A stretch of DNA of 54,529 nucleotides, from the IMG/VR virus record IMGVR_UViG_3300009488_000022, positions 1 through 54,529 of that record, one strand, 5' to 3'. Position 1 is the first letter of the stretch. Every line of letters begins with the position of its first letter. This document shows, in pieces, positions 25,779 to 33,697 of this stretch. The position numbers and the translations under genes were made by a program. The notes beneath the pieces were generated by a model. The model ran no database searches. It saw only the letters and a list, made by a program, of their open reading frames with translations, and was not told where the DNA came from. The DNA is from a virus.

Positions 25779-26501
25779 ATGAACACGATAGAGGAACTGA
25801 TCCGAGACCTCAATGGCGGCCTAGTATATCTCAAAACTGAGCATGCCGAACTAGCAGCGAACGTTCTACGTGTTGACGGTACGCCGGGGCTAGATGTATA
25901 CATGATCACTGAGGCAGGTGCGGACTTCATCTTGCAGACACTGGAGGGCCGGGCATACTTTAGGACGCTGGACAAGCCTTTGTCCTGGCACTTTCCTGTT
26001 GGCTCGGATGAGTACCCAATTGAGAAATGGTATGTCGCCAGCGTCCACGACCTGACAGGTGTCAAGAATAACGGTTACAAACACAGCGGTATTGATTACA
26101 ACGTCGAGGTGCCACCGCGCGGGGATGTAGACAGGGGTCAACCGGTATGGGCCATAGCCGCCGGCGAGGTGTACGGAACCTGGCATACTACGCGCAACCT
26201 TGCCAGCGTGGTCATCAAAGTGTACCACGATGATGTGCCGCTGTACGCTCGATACTGGCACTTGGCACGCGATGAGACTTTCCTGAACCTACGGCCTGGC
26301 CTGGCGGTAGAGGCCGGGCAATGCTTGGGACATCTCGGCTCTTATGCGCCGGGTGGCGACCATCTCCACTTCGACATGGCGCTAGACGCCTTTCACCCTG
26401 GCTGCTGGCTGGTCTCTGGCGTGCGCTGGATCGATCCGGTGTCGATACTGAAAGCGCACCTCGACCCTGACATGGTAGACGCATCGTTGAGGATAGGATA
26501 A
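25779..26501 (+). CDS. M23-family peptidase, putative endolysin
   Basis: 240 residues, ATG after AGGGGGTTAG. Zinc-binding residues of the LytM/M23 fold are visible: H102 and D106 in KHSGIDYN, H197 in GDHLHFD, plus the YWHL strand near H161. The N-terminal ~85 residues are not recognised and may target the wall. No signal peptide, so release needs a holin. Expected to cleave peptidoglycan cross-links. Confidence 0.88.
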   Translation: MNTIEELIRDLNGGLVYLKTEHAELAANVLRVDGTPGLDVYMITEAGADFILQTLEGRAYFRTLDKPLSWHFPVGSDEYPIEKWYVASVHDLTGVKNNGYKHSGIDYNVEVPPRGDVDRGQPVWAIAAGEVYGTWHTTRNLASVVIKVYHDDVPLYARYWHLARDETFLNLRPGLAVEAGQCLGHLGSYAPGGDHLHFDMALDAFHPGCWLVSGVRWIDPVSILKAHLDPDMVDASLRIG

Positions 26502-26812
26502 TGACATCGACACCACGCATCACCAACGCAGTATTGCAGGAACGGCAAGTCCAACAGCACACGCAGGTCATGCTATCACTGGCACGGGTAGAAGATAAAC
26601 TTACAACGTTCTGTCAGCGCCAGCAAGACGCAGAGGTCTCTAGCGTCGAAGACCGGGCGCGCATCACTGCCGTTGAAACACAACAAGAGACGATGAAGAC
26701 CGATCTTGCAGGCGTCAGGGCGCGAACGCTAAAGCTCATCGTCGCTGTAGCCTTGTTGAGCGGCGCGTCTTCAGTTGCCGTTGACAGATTCGTGGGAGTG
26801 TTATTTCCGTGA
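26501..26812 (+). CDS. XhlA-like coiled-coil membrane protein (lysis-associated)
   Basis: 103 residues, overlapping the endolysin stop (TAATGA). Residues ~15-75 form a coiled coil and ~76-95 a single membrane segment (LKLIVAVALLSGASSVAV). Length, order and layout match XhlA/hemolysin-type lysis helpers. Last gene of the plus arm; only 12 bases separate it from the convergent minus arm. Confidence 0.7.
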   Translation: MTSTPRITNAVLQERQVQQHTQVMLSLARVEDKLTTFCQRQQDAEVSSVEDRARITAVETQQETMKTDLAGVRARTLKLIVAVALLSGASSVAVDRFVGVLFP

Positions 26813-26824
26813 CCTTCCTGCGTC

Positions 26825-27634
26825 TTACGTCCAGCAGTAGCCACTCTCACAGACAAACATCGGCGCTTGAAAGCCGTATGTTACCCGCTCATGCTTAGCC
26901 GCAAGTTCCAAGTCGGCAGACACTAGCGGGCCATCCTTCCAGACATACAATTCATCGGCGGTTGAGCCTCCACGCTCAGCCAGTGGGTTATGGCGGTTCT
27001 CCTCATCAAATGCAACTGCCGCCGCAAACTCCTCTGGCGCTTGCTTGCGCATCTCCAGCCATTCGCTCGCCCGCCGATACGGGCAGCCGATGCAAGCTGA
27101 TTTGACCGGCACAGGCAATCCACGCTCTTTTAACCACTCAATACAATCCTGCCGATCAATCCGCAACCCCACCAGCGGGTAGCGATGAGTGATGAATTTG
27201 ACATGGCTATGTTTCATCCGTGTATACTCATCCAGGCTAATGCCCAACCAGGTCTCAATAATACCGGGTGGGGGATGTGGCGGAAGCGTGGCATGATAGC
27301 CCGCCAATTCTCGCGAACGTCGTTTTATTGGCGTGATCTTAAAATGACGTGTGCATTGCCGTTGCAGCGGCCCGCCGTCACTAGTCCAGAATGGAATGTG
27401 TACGTGTTCTACCGCCCCTTCCCGCCGAACATCGCCACCCGCAATAACCTCAACGCGCATGCCCATCTTGCGCCAGCGGGCCATATACCAATCCCGAATG
27501 TCATACGTGGCTTGCCGCTCCCACCCGGTATCCGATGTGAGAATGGCGTCCAGGCGCGGCAAGTCCCCCCTGGCGCTCATCTCACCCAGGGTAGTAGATT
27601 GAACCCCACAGCCCCACGAAAGTATTCGTATCAT
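26825..27634 (-). CDS. PAPS-reductase / PP-loop ATPase family protein
   Basis: 269 residues from ATG 27634. The PP-loop near the N-terminus is SWGCGVQSTTL; QCTRHFKITPI and a Cys pair CIGCPYRR follow, as in phage 'phosphoadenosine phosphosulfate reductase family' proteins related to DndC. These activate a substrate with ATP for sulfur or tRNA/nucleotide chemistry; the true substrate in phages is unsettled. Last gene of the minus arm, ending head-to-head with the plus arm. Confidence 0.82.
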   Translation of the reverse strand: MIRILSWGCGVQSTTLGEMSARGDLPRLDAILTSDTGWERQATYDIRDWYMARWRKMGMRVEVIAGGDVRREGAVEHVHIPFWTSDGGPLQRQCTRHFKITPIKRRSRELAGYHATLPPHPPPGIIETWLGISLDEYTRMKHSHVKFITHRYPLVGLRIDRQDCIEWLKERGLPVPVKSACIGCPYRRASEWLEMRKQAPEEFAAAVAFDEENRHNPLAERGGSTADELYVWKDGPLVSADLELAAKHERVTYGFQAPMFVCESGYCWT

Positions 27635-27667
27635 AAAAAACACGTCCCCTGTATTGGCTTCTAAGAA

Positions 27668-27757
27668 TCATAATGGGCGGGGAGCACCTGCTACCTGGGG
27701 CTCTTCTGGGACATCTTGGTTCTCTGCGCTTTCGGTAGTAGGCTTAGTGTTATTCAT
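27668..27757 (-). CDS. Very small ORF, 29 residues
   Basis: MNNTKPTTESAENQDVPEEP..., acidic and Pro-rich, begins within the stop region of the upstream gene (AATGAATAA overlap). No family. Overlap is the only support. Confidence 0.35.
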   Translation of the reverse strand: MNNTKPTTESAENQDVPEEPQVAGAPRPL

Positions 27758-27956
27758 TTTCTGCCCGTATCTCAATCTCCAACAGCGCGCGGTCAATCCA
27801 GATTAGGTGCTGGCGCACCAGGTGCTGAATGTGTCGCGCCCCAGTCATGCTATGCTCGCGATAGCAGCGGTTCTCTACGTCCATGCGCATGTTATCAAAG
27901 CAATCTTCTACCTGCTCCCAAATCTCATCGTTGGTCATTTCATCTAGTTCAGTCAT
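27750..27956 (-). CDS. Small helical protein, unknown
   Basis: 68 residues, acidic, mostly helical (EIWEQVEDCFDNMRMDVENR, HIQHLVRQHLIWIDRALLEIEI). Overlaps the upstream gene by 8 bases. No family recognised. Confidence 0.6.
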   Translation of the reverse strand: MTELDEMTNDEIWEQVEDCFDNMRMDVENRCYREHSMTGARHIQHLVRQHLIWIDRALLEIEIRAENE

Positions 27957-28401
27957 CGGCGCATACCCTCCAATTCTCTCTCACAGTTCTACCGGCCCAG
28001 TGGCCTGAACCACCGCGCTCATAATAACCCGTAGTAATCTCATCGCCAAATTGTAGGATCGCTCCCACGATTCCCGTCACGGGATCCACGCAGGTATACA
28101 GGTTCTCGATATTACTGCCGCCGCAAAACTTCGCGACTGCCGCGCACTGGCCTTGCAAGAGCAGTGTGTATATTTGCTCCGCTTCGCCGTTATGCTTCGC
28201 AGCATGCGCTCTAATCACCAGGTCGTCTGGTACGTATATCTGGTCAGGCGACAGCCAGTCTATCGTCGCCTTCTGTGCCACCGGTTGAGCCCGCCAGATT
28301 GTAGCGGCCACGTTCACCTGCGCCAGCAGCGTCAGCGCCGCCAGGCCGAGGGCCAGCAGCATCACCAGACCCATACCTATGAAACTTTTAGTTGCTATCA
28401 T
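27949..28401 (-). CDS. Membrane-anchored protein with exported Cys-containing domain
   Basis: 150 residues from ATG 28401 (better spaced from AGGAG than ATG 28407). N-terminal membrane segment ~9-32 (GLVMLLALGLAALTLLAQVN) and a soluble part with four Cys residues (GQCAAVAKFCGG, LYTCVD, RVCADD) that could form disulfides outside the cell. No family recognised. Confidence 0.65.
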   Translation of the reverse strand: MIATKSFIGMGLVMLLALGLAALTLLAQVNVAATIWRAQPVAQKATIDWLSPDQIYVPDDLVIRAHAAKHNGEAEQIYTLLLQGQCAAVAKFCGGSNIENLYTCVDPVTGIVGAILQFGDEITTGYYERGGSGHWAGRTVRENWRVCADD

Positions 28402-28669
28402 CTCCATCTCCTATCTTGTCCAACCATTTGAATAATTGTCCATCCATGCACGCTAATTTAATCAAACTAGCATGCTCTTGCCACGTATCTCCCGCAGAGT
28501 GGCCCAACTTCCCCTGTGCCTGTGCTGCGGCAGATAGTACCTTAGCCAATTGCCGGACATTGAATGCCTGGGTATGCCAGTTTGGAAAATCCACGGCCAG
28601 GTAGAAGTTATGTTGGCGCAGTGCGAAGACAGGCGGCCCGCCGGTTTGTTCGGATGTCAAAAAAGCCAT
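28388..28669 (-). CDS. Small protein, unknown
   Basis: 93 residues from ATG 28669, after GAGGAG and overlapping the TGA of the upstream small membrane protein. Contains AFNVRQLAKVLSAAAQAQGK and Trp-rich ends. No family recognised. Confidence 0.6.
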   Translation of the reverse strand: MAFLTSEQTGGPPVFALRQHNFYLAVDFPNWHTQAFNVRQLAKVLSAAAQAQGKLGHSAGDTWQEHASLIKLACMDGQLFKWLDKIGDGDDSN

Positions 28670-28670
28670 G

Positions 28671-28832
28671 TCATACTCCTCGCTTGTAGTCCGCACTATC
28701 GCGGATATGGGACGGCCGCTCTTTTTGCCGCTTGCAAAATATCCAAGACACGGCCAGCGTCACCAGCAGCCCCAGAGAAGCCAGCCCCGCCAGTGTCAAG
28801 GCGGCGAGGTCAAACGGTGTCAATGTGCTCAT
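28671..28832 (-). CDS. Single-span membrane protein, 53 residues
   Basis: MSTLTPFDLAALTLAGLASL... one long hydrophobic helix (~8-32) followed by a basic tail (CKRQKERPSHIR), so probably N-out/C-in. ATG follows GGGAGG with good spacing. One of several such genes in the minus arm. Confidence 0.65.
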   Translation of the reverse strand: MSTLTPFDLAALTLAGLASLGLLVTLAVSWIFCKRQKERPSHIRDSADYKRGV

Positions 28833-29136
28833 TTTGCATCCTCCCGTACCACCTCAATACGTCCTCCGTCGCCTGCGCCACTATCGCTGGCGCGTCGGGC
28901 CACATCTCAAAGAACAGTTTCTGATTATTGGTGAGCCGTCCGTCTGGCGTCTTGATCTCCACAGCCAGCCAGCGCCACTCGCCGCCGCCGATGTGGCCGC
29001 AGACGAAGATGTCCAAAGCGTCACCGCCAACGTCGGCCAGGTCGAGAACATAGAACCCTAGACCGCGCAGGTCATCCACGATCTCCGGCTGATTGGCGTC
29101 GCGCTTCGTGTAGCGCGGACGCTGGCTGTCAGTCAT
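28810..29136 (-). CDS. VRR-NUC domain nuclease
   Basis: 108 residues from ATG 29136. DLRGLGFYVLDLADVGGDALDIFVCG, then WRWLAVEIKTPDGRL and NQKLFFEMWPDAPAIVAQ, match the VRR-NUC/PD-(D/E)xK pattern: catalytic D in GDALD and E-x-K in VEIK. Such small phage nucleases act on branched DNA or in packaging. Its start overlaps the end of the inserted LAGLIDADG gene. Confidence 0.82.
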   Translation of the reverse strand: MTDSQRPRYTKRDANQPEIVDDLRGLGFYVLDLADVGGDALDIFVCGHIGGGEWRWLAVEIKTPDGRLTNNQKLFFEMWPDAPAIVAQATEDVLRWYGRMQNEHIDTV

Positions 29137-29977
29137 CGGCAAACCCCCCACGGCAGCCGCAGCACGTCGCACAGCAGTACCGATTTGATGCACTTGCGGA
29201 ACATTGCGGCTTCTCCGTGCCTTCTTTAATCCAACGTCGTGTATTATGTCTATCGGCACATGAACGGCATAGAGTTTTGGTGCCATCATCGCCACGTGGC
29301 TTCCGACAATTCCTACATAGTCCAGCGTCAAGTATTTGTTTACGCCTGTTCCTGCTGTATTCATTAAAGTGATCGGCGCATTTTCGGCATTTGCGCTTAG
29401 TACCATTCTCGCCGCGCGGCTTGCCGCAAACCTCGCATAAGCCACAATTAACTCTATCTTGCTTCCAAGAAATGGACAGGTCTCTTTTACCATACCTCAT
29501 GTCAATGCCTTCTGCCTTAAAGTAGTTCATCAAGGCAGTACGTCCCACTCCAGTCAATCGAGATATTTCGCGCCATGTCCTGCCGCTGCCCCGAAGCGCC
29601 TTGGCTTTTTCCAAGATTTCCTTTCTTTCTCGATTCAACTGCCTGAGGGTATCCATTACAAATTTGGCCTTCTCTTGCTTTTGAAATAGTCCATCATAGA
29701 CGCCCTCAAGGAAGCGTATAACATCATTACGTCTATTGAGAGCAAGTATCCAAATATCCCCGCTTACCTTGGCTTTTTGTGATGCTGGTCTGAAGTACAA
29801 TATAGGGTTTTCATATCCATCTTTCAGAAGAAATTCACGAATTGCCACAAGCGGGTCTTTGCATTTCTGCCCTATTATGATACTACCATGGGTTCCTTGC
29901 TTAGTTCCTTTCTTTCCCCATTGCCAATAGATATGACCCTCACCCTCCATAAAACCTGCTATCCAGTCCCAGTTCAT
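29129..29977 (-). CDS. LAGLIDADG-type homing endonuclease with zinc ribbons
   Basis: 282 residues, ATG after CAGGAGGTGAACC. Residues 4-14 (DWIAGFMEGEG) are a single LAGLIDADG motif, so the enzyme would be a dimer. Residues ~125-160 carry a helix-turn-helix. Two Cys-rich modules follow (CEVCGKPRGENGTK..CRKCADH and CRNCRKPRGDDGTK..CRSCADR). The last ~25 residues look like translated flanking sequence (QCSASASNRYCCATCC). It has its own strong promoter and abuts the VRR-NUC gene, consistent with insertion there. Confidence 0.85.
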   Translation of the reverse strand: MNWDWIAGFMEGEGHIYWQWGKKGTKQGTHGSIIIGQKCKDPLVAIREFLLKDGYENPILYFRPASQKAKVSGDIWILALNRRNDVIRFLEGVYDGLFQKQEKAKFVMDTLRQLNRERKEILEKAKALRGSGRTWREISRLTGVGRTALMNYFKAEGIDMRYGKRDLSISWKQDRVNCGLCEVCGKPRGENGTKRKCRKCADHFNEYSRNRRKQILDAGLCRNCRKPRGDDGTKTLCRSCADRHNTRRWIKEGTEKPQCSASASNRYCCATCCGCRGGFADD

Positions 29978-29995
29978 GGTTCACCTCCTGAGAGC

Positions 29996-30024
29996 ATTAT
30001 AGCAGGGTTCATACTAATTGTCAA
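29996..30024 (-). promoter_or_regulatory. Consensus promoter before LAGLIDADG gene
   Basis: TTGACA (30024-30019), 17-base spacer, TATAAT (30001-29996), both hexamers perfect, ~20 bases before the gene's ATG. Confidence 0.9.
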
Positions 30025-30030
30025 CCCAGG

Positions 30031-31893
30031 TCACTTAACAAAGCAGAGAACATCCTCGTATTCTATAGCTAACTTGGGAAATTTCTGAAAGTGTATAAAG
30101 CGAAAGAAGGAAAAGCGCCTGATTATTCGCCTCTCCAACCCACCCTCTAGCGTATGCTGTGCCCCGTGTTCCTCCACTAGCCACGCCTTGTGGTGATGAA
30201 TCCACTTAAAGCCAACGGCCTCGCATAGATGCGCCCATTGCGTGCTGAATTCGACAATCTTTTTGTCCCGCACGAATCGTTTGCAGACAAAAATTGCGTG
30301 AGCACCGGGCGCTAGAACTTTATACACTTCCTCCAGAATCTCCCGCGACGCGGCCCAGAACGTGGAGCCGGTTTCGTTGCCCAGTTGACCATTAACATCA
30401 CTATAATTGCCAGTTGGAAATGACCGCTCAGTATAGCGTCGGTTATACTTTTTCTCTATCTGTTTGACGATCTTTAGGTTCGCAGTACCGCGTCCATCTT
30501 GTGCCAAGTTGCCCTCCCACGGCGGACTAGAGATCACCGCCGCCGCACCCGCCTCCAGCGCCTCAGCGTGGTCGCCGGGGGGCATTTGGGCTAATTGGCC
30601 CACGCTGTCTCCATATTCCTTAAGCCCATCATTCCCAGGTTGTCCTTTTCGGATAGCATACTTCTCGGCATTTGGATTCTCAATGGGCGTACTGCCAAGT
30701 TTCCAATCCCCGTAGGGCGGCGAGGAAATTGCACAGACGGGCCGCTCGCAAGCCTCCGCGTGGGAGCCTTCGGGCAGGGCGGCGAGTTGGCCGGGTGATG
30801 TTCCTTGCTTGTCCTGCGTGTATGCACGACTCATCATGTCAGCCACATCACCGCCTTGAAACGGTGTACGATTGCGCGTCTCGGCTGCGCCAAATGGTGG
30901 CGACGCCACAGCCATCACCGGCCTACTTTCCGGCACTGAGGATGCACTGCCACCTTCCCCCTGCGCATCACAGGGCGACTGTACGGCACTTTGGGGCGTT
31001 TTAGGTGTTACGGTATGCCCCTGCTGCCCCAGCGCCGCCTCGAAGCCGGTGTCGGGCAGGTTGCCGAGGTTGCCTGGAGTTTGGCCGTAGCCGCTTTCAT
31101 CTGCCATTTGCGCCGATGAGGGAGCCTTCTCATCCCTGCCAAATTCAGCACGTGCATGAGGTGGCCTGAAGCCTGCATCGGAAGCGGTAAAGGCAGTGTA
31201 TGGCGGACTTGAAACGCAGATCCGCGCCCGCTCCAGCACCGCCCCCAGCCGCCGCGAGTCGCCTTGCACTATGACGGCGGTGCCCGGCATTCCCTGCGCC
31301 TCCCACGTCTCTATGTTCCCATGATACCGGTGTACACCTGTGCACGGTATCTTGCCGTTGTTGCGCACGTAGGACGCCGTCGGCGCAGCAGCGTCAAACA
31401 GCGTCGCTTGGCACGTCTTGGCGAGTGCGCCCCACTTCGTGCCCGGTAGCGGTAGTGGCTTGATCTTCCGCTTCTCTGCTACTTTGAACTTCCGTTCCCC
31501 TGCTACTACTGCCGCTTTCATCAGGCACTCAGGACACCAGTGACGCCCGCCCTCGTAGCGCATCCTGTCCCAGCGGCCCTGGTAGCGTACCCAGTCGGCC
31601 TTCGTGATGCCAGTACAGTCGCAGCCCTGGCCCATATCAACAAAGCGTTGCTCCAATTCTACACCTCTAAAATGCAGGCCGTGGCGCATTGCCTCCAAGG
31701 CAAAGCCGCCGATTCCGGAGAAGCAATCCACCACGTAATCACCGGCCTTGACCCAGCCCTCCTCCAGCGCGTGCTCGTAGATGCGCACGGATAGACCGTA
31801 ACTGTTTTTTGCAGGATGGGCAAATGATGCGGGGCGTAGTCGGTTCTGGCCCCAGCCCTCGTGGTACAGTCCTGTCCAGTTATCTACCTGCAT
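30031..31893 (-). CDS. DNA methyltransferase with four SPP(Y/F/W) motifs
   Basis: 620 residues, ATG after GGAGCGGG. AdoMet motif I is DCFSGIGG at residues 56-63. The catalytic motif IV of amino-methyltransferases occurs four times: SSPPY 228-232, SPPF 331-334, SSPPY 390-394, SSPPW 455-459. Copies two to four are separated by similar linkers (GQLAALPEGSHAEA, GQLAQMPPGDHAEA). The C-terminal part (ASREILEEVYKVLAPGAHAIF) is the usual fold end. It is an N4-C/N6-A methyltransferase by motif; which copies are active is not evident. Cys pairs near 91-123 could bind metal. Confidence 0.85.
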   Translation of the reverse strand: MQVDNWTGLYHEGWGQNRLRPASFAHPAKNSYGLSVRIYEHALEEGWVKAGDYVVDCFSGIGGFALEAMRHGLHFRGVELEQRFVDMGQGCDCTGITKADWVRYQGRWDRMRYEGGRHWCPECLMKAAVVAGERKFKVAEKRKIKPLPLPGTKWGALAKTCQATLFDAAAPTASYVRNNGKIPCTGVHRYHGNIETWEAQGMPGTAVIVQGDSRRLGAVLERARICVSSPPYTAFTASDAGFRPPHARAEFGRDEKAPSSAQMADESGYGQTPGNLGNLPDTGFEAALGQQGHTVTPKTPQSAVQSPCDAQGEGGSASSVPESRPVMAVASPPFGAAETRNRTPFQGGDVADMMSRAYTQDKQGTSPGQLAALPEGSHAEACERPVCAISSPPYGDWKLGSTPIENPNAEKYAIRKGQPGNDGLKEYGDSVGQLAQMPPGDHAEALEAGAAAVISSPPWEGNLAQDGRGTANLKIVKQIEKKYNRRYTERSFPTGNYSDVNGQLGNETGSTFWAASREILEEVYKVLAPGAHAIFVCKRFVRDKKIVEFSTQWAHLCEAVGFKWIHHHKAWLVEEHGAQHTLEGGLERRIIRRFSFFRFIHFQKFPKLAIEYEDVLCFVK

Positions 31894-31940
31894 CCCGCTC
31901 CTTTTTGTCCCCGATCTTGTCCACTATCTCTCCTTTGCGT

Positions 31941-32168
31941 CTACTCTGGCGGCCTTCCATACCACACATACTCAACCCTCGCCGCGTTTACCCGGTATGC
32001 CAGCCAGTCGCCCTTGTAGACTGCAAACCAGACTTGACCGTTCTCCAGATATGGCACAATTTGTGTTATGCCAATACTCCCTACGCCCCAGTAGGCAGTA
32101 TTTTCTCCTGGCGTAGAGATTTCCCTGATTGCCCTGGCATCGTTATTCATCGCTACCGGGTTTTTCAT
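31941..32168 (-). CDS. Small protein, unknown
   Basis: 75 residues, ATG after AAAGGAGAG. Contains several Tyr/Trp and a beta-like middle (GITQIVPYLENGQVWFAVYKGDW). No family recognised. Confidence 0.6.
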   Translation of the reverse strand: MKNPVAMNNDARAIREISTPGENTAYWGVGSIGITQIVPYLENGQVWFAVYKGDWLAYRVNAARVEYVWYGRPPE

Positions 32169-32185
32169 CTATCTCTCCTTTGTCT

Positions 32186-32404
32186 CTATTCCATTGGGAA
32201 CAAATTGAATATAGTAAACGCTATAAACCCCATGCCACGCAGTACCATCATTCCATAACTCGTGCGATAAAGACACGCGTTTTTGACGCCGTCTAGTTCT
32301 GGCGTTTGCCTGAACGCAATATACCAGGACAGAATGCTACAGACTGCCGCTATGACTATTCTACCTATCAGATTTTGTATTTCGTGGGTTGTCACAATGT
32401 CCAT
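32186..32404 (-). CDS. Two-span membrane protein
   Basis: 72 residues, ATG after AAAGGAGAG. Hydrophobic segments near 13-30 (GRIVIAAVCSILSWYIAF) and 50-70 (GMMVLRGMGFIAFTIFNLF). No family recognised. Confidence 0.6.
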   Translation of the reverse strand: MDIVTTHEIQNLIGRIVIAAVCSILSWYIAFRQTPELDGVKNACLYRTSYGMMVLRGMGFIAFTIFNLFPME

Positions 32405-32433
32405 CTATCTCTCCTTTGTCTCTGCGCCGTCGG

Positions 32434-32775
32434 CTAGTAGCGCATCACCCGCGCGAACAGCCATAACCGTATTTGTATCTTGCTGTCACGCGGGTGCGGG
32501 TATACAACCGCATCACCAACGCGAATAACCCTTGACTTTTGACACATCGTCTCTAAATCTGCCGTGCTAAAGCGATCTGCTATAATATCGGCTCCCCAGT
32601 TTGCTTCAACCCAACTCTCTTTGCGCCCGAACACCTGATTAGTACCAGGCTCACACAGAAAGAAGTTTGCCAGTTGAGCAGACGGTCCGAATAGCTCGAG
32701 CAGGCCCTTGACAAACTTTTTAACCCTTGGTGTTGCTAGCTTCGCTGTTGGGGCCAGTGCTGTTGGAATAGTCAT
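32434..32775 (-). CDS. Unknown protein, 113 residues
   Basis: ATG after GGAGAG. Basic N-terminus (KLATPRVKKFVKGLLELF) and a C-terminal beta-like region (SRVIRVGDAVVYPHPRDSK). No family recognised. Confidence 0.6.
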   Translation of the reverse strand: MTIPTALAPTAKLATPRVKKFVKGLLELFGPSAQLANFFLCEPGTNQVFGRKESWVEANWGADIIADRFSTADLETMCQKSRVIRVGDAVVYPHPRDSKIQIRLWLFARVMRY

Positions 32776-32816
32776 ATCTCTCCTTTCATCTATTGCCCGC
32801 GCCGCCGGCTACAGGC

Positions 32817-33122
32817 TCAGGGGCGGCGGGCTATTCCCACCAAGCGCCGCTCCTCGGCAACTTGTCTGCCGTGTACATTCTCAATAGTATTAAGACTATC
32901 TTCCCATCGCTCAGTACCATTCCCTTTTACTGCGCCCGTCGTCCATGGCCTCCAATCTTCCATCCCCGCCTGTACCTTGCGTTCTGCGTCTTTAATTCCA
33001 AGGTGAACACGACAAAGACTATAAACCTCAGGTTCTGTCATATCCATTGCAGTAAAGTCATCCACGATGTCAGAGAATCGCGCGAATTTTCCGTTGGGTT
33101 GCTTCACTATACGCCAAGCCAT
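32817..33122 (-). CDS. Unknown protein, 101 residues
   Basis: ATG after AGGAGGAATT. Begins WRIVKQPNGKFARFSDIVDDF with an acidic helix DMTEPEVYSLCRVHLG; probably helical. Its 3' end lies in a GC-rich inverted repeat near 32790-32831. No family recognised. Confidence 0.6.
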   Translation of the reverse strand: MAWRIVKQPNGKFARFSDIVDDFTAMDMTEPEVYSLCRVHLGIKDAERKVQAGMEDWRPWTTGAVKGNGTERWEDSLNTIENVHGRQVAEERRLVGIARRP

Positions 33123-33133
33123 AATAATTCCTC

Positions 33134-33697
33134 CTATGGGCTCAGGGGCGGCGGGTTTCCAGTTCCGCCCGTTCCGGCCTCTACCTGTTTCATCTTGAGG
33201 CTTGCCAATTCTAACACTTCTCTAGCCCGCGGTAACATCCGCACTTGCATCCGCTCGCGCTTCGCCAGTGCCTCGTAGGCTTGCACGAACCGCGCCCGGT
33301 CTGCTATGCGGTTCATGCTCATGCATAAGTCAAGCCAGCCGCCCACGCCGTCAACTGTACATTGTATTAGCGGATGGCTAAATTCTGGTAGTGAGGGCGG
33401 GCATGTATTACCGTGATCGCCGATGCGCTTGCATACTTCGGCCCAGGCGTCCCAGGCAGTTGGTACGCCGGACTCGCGGTCGAGCAGGTCAAAGGCGCAA
33501 CTCCGGATCTGGCCCACAGCGGGACACCAGGGCGAGTCCTCGGTGATCAGTTGCAGGATTGCCGCTTTGACCAGGTCGAGCGGAAGGTCACTCAATATCT
33601 GGTAGTACACCTCAATCGTCTCTGGCTCCAGCGTGAAACGCGGGTAGGCGTTATTTAGAAACTGCATCAATTTGCGAAACTCGGCAGGGCCTATCAT
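33134..33697 (-). CDS. Helicase loader/inhibitor-like protein (G39P-like)
   Basis: 187 residues from ATG 33697, overlapping the initiator stop as ATGA. The N-terminal part (EFRKLMQFLNNAYPRFTLEP, then YYQILSDLPLDLVKAAILQL, then WCPAVGQIRS) fits the G39P/loader N-terminal fold that delivers a replicative helicase. Pairing with the initiator-like gene upstream supports a replication module. No helicase gene was seen, so the host's helicase would be used. Confidence 0.72.
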   Translation of the reverse strand: MIGPAEFRKLMQFLNNAYPRFTLEPETIEVYYQILSDLPLDLVKAAILQLITEDSPWCPAVGQIRSCAFDLLDRESGVPTAWDAWAEVCKRIGDHGNTCPPSLPEFSHPLIQCTVDGVGGWLDLCMSMNRIADRARFVQAYEALAKRERMQVRMLPRAREVLELASLKMKQVEAGTGGTGNPPPLSP

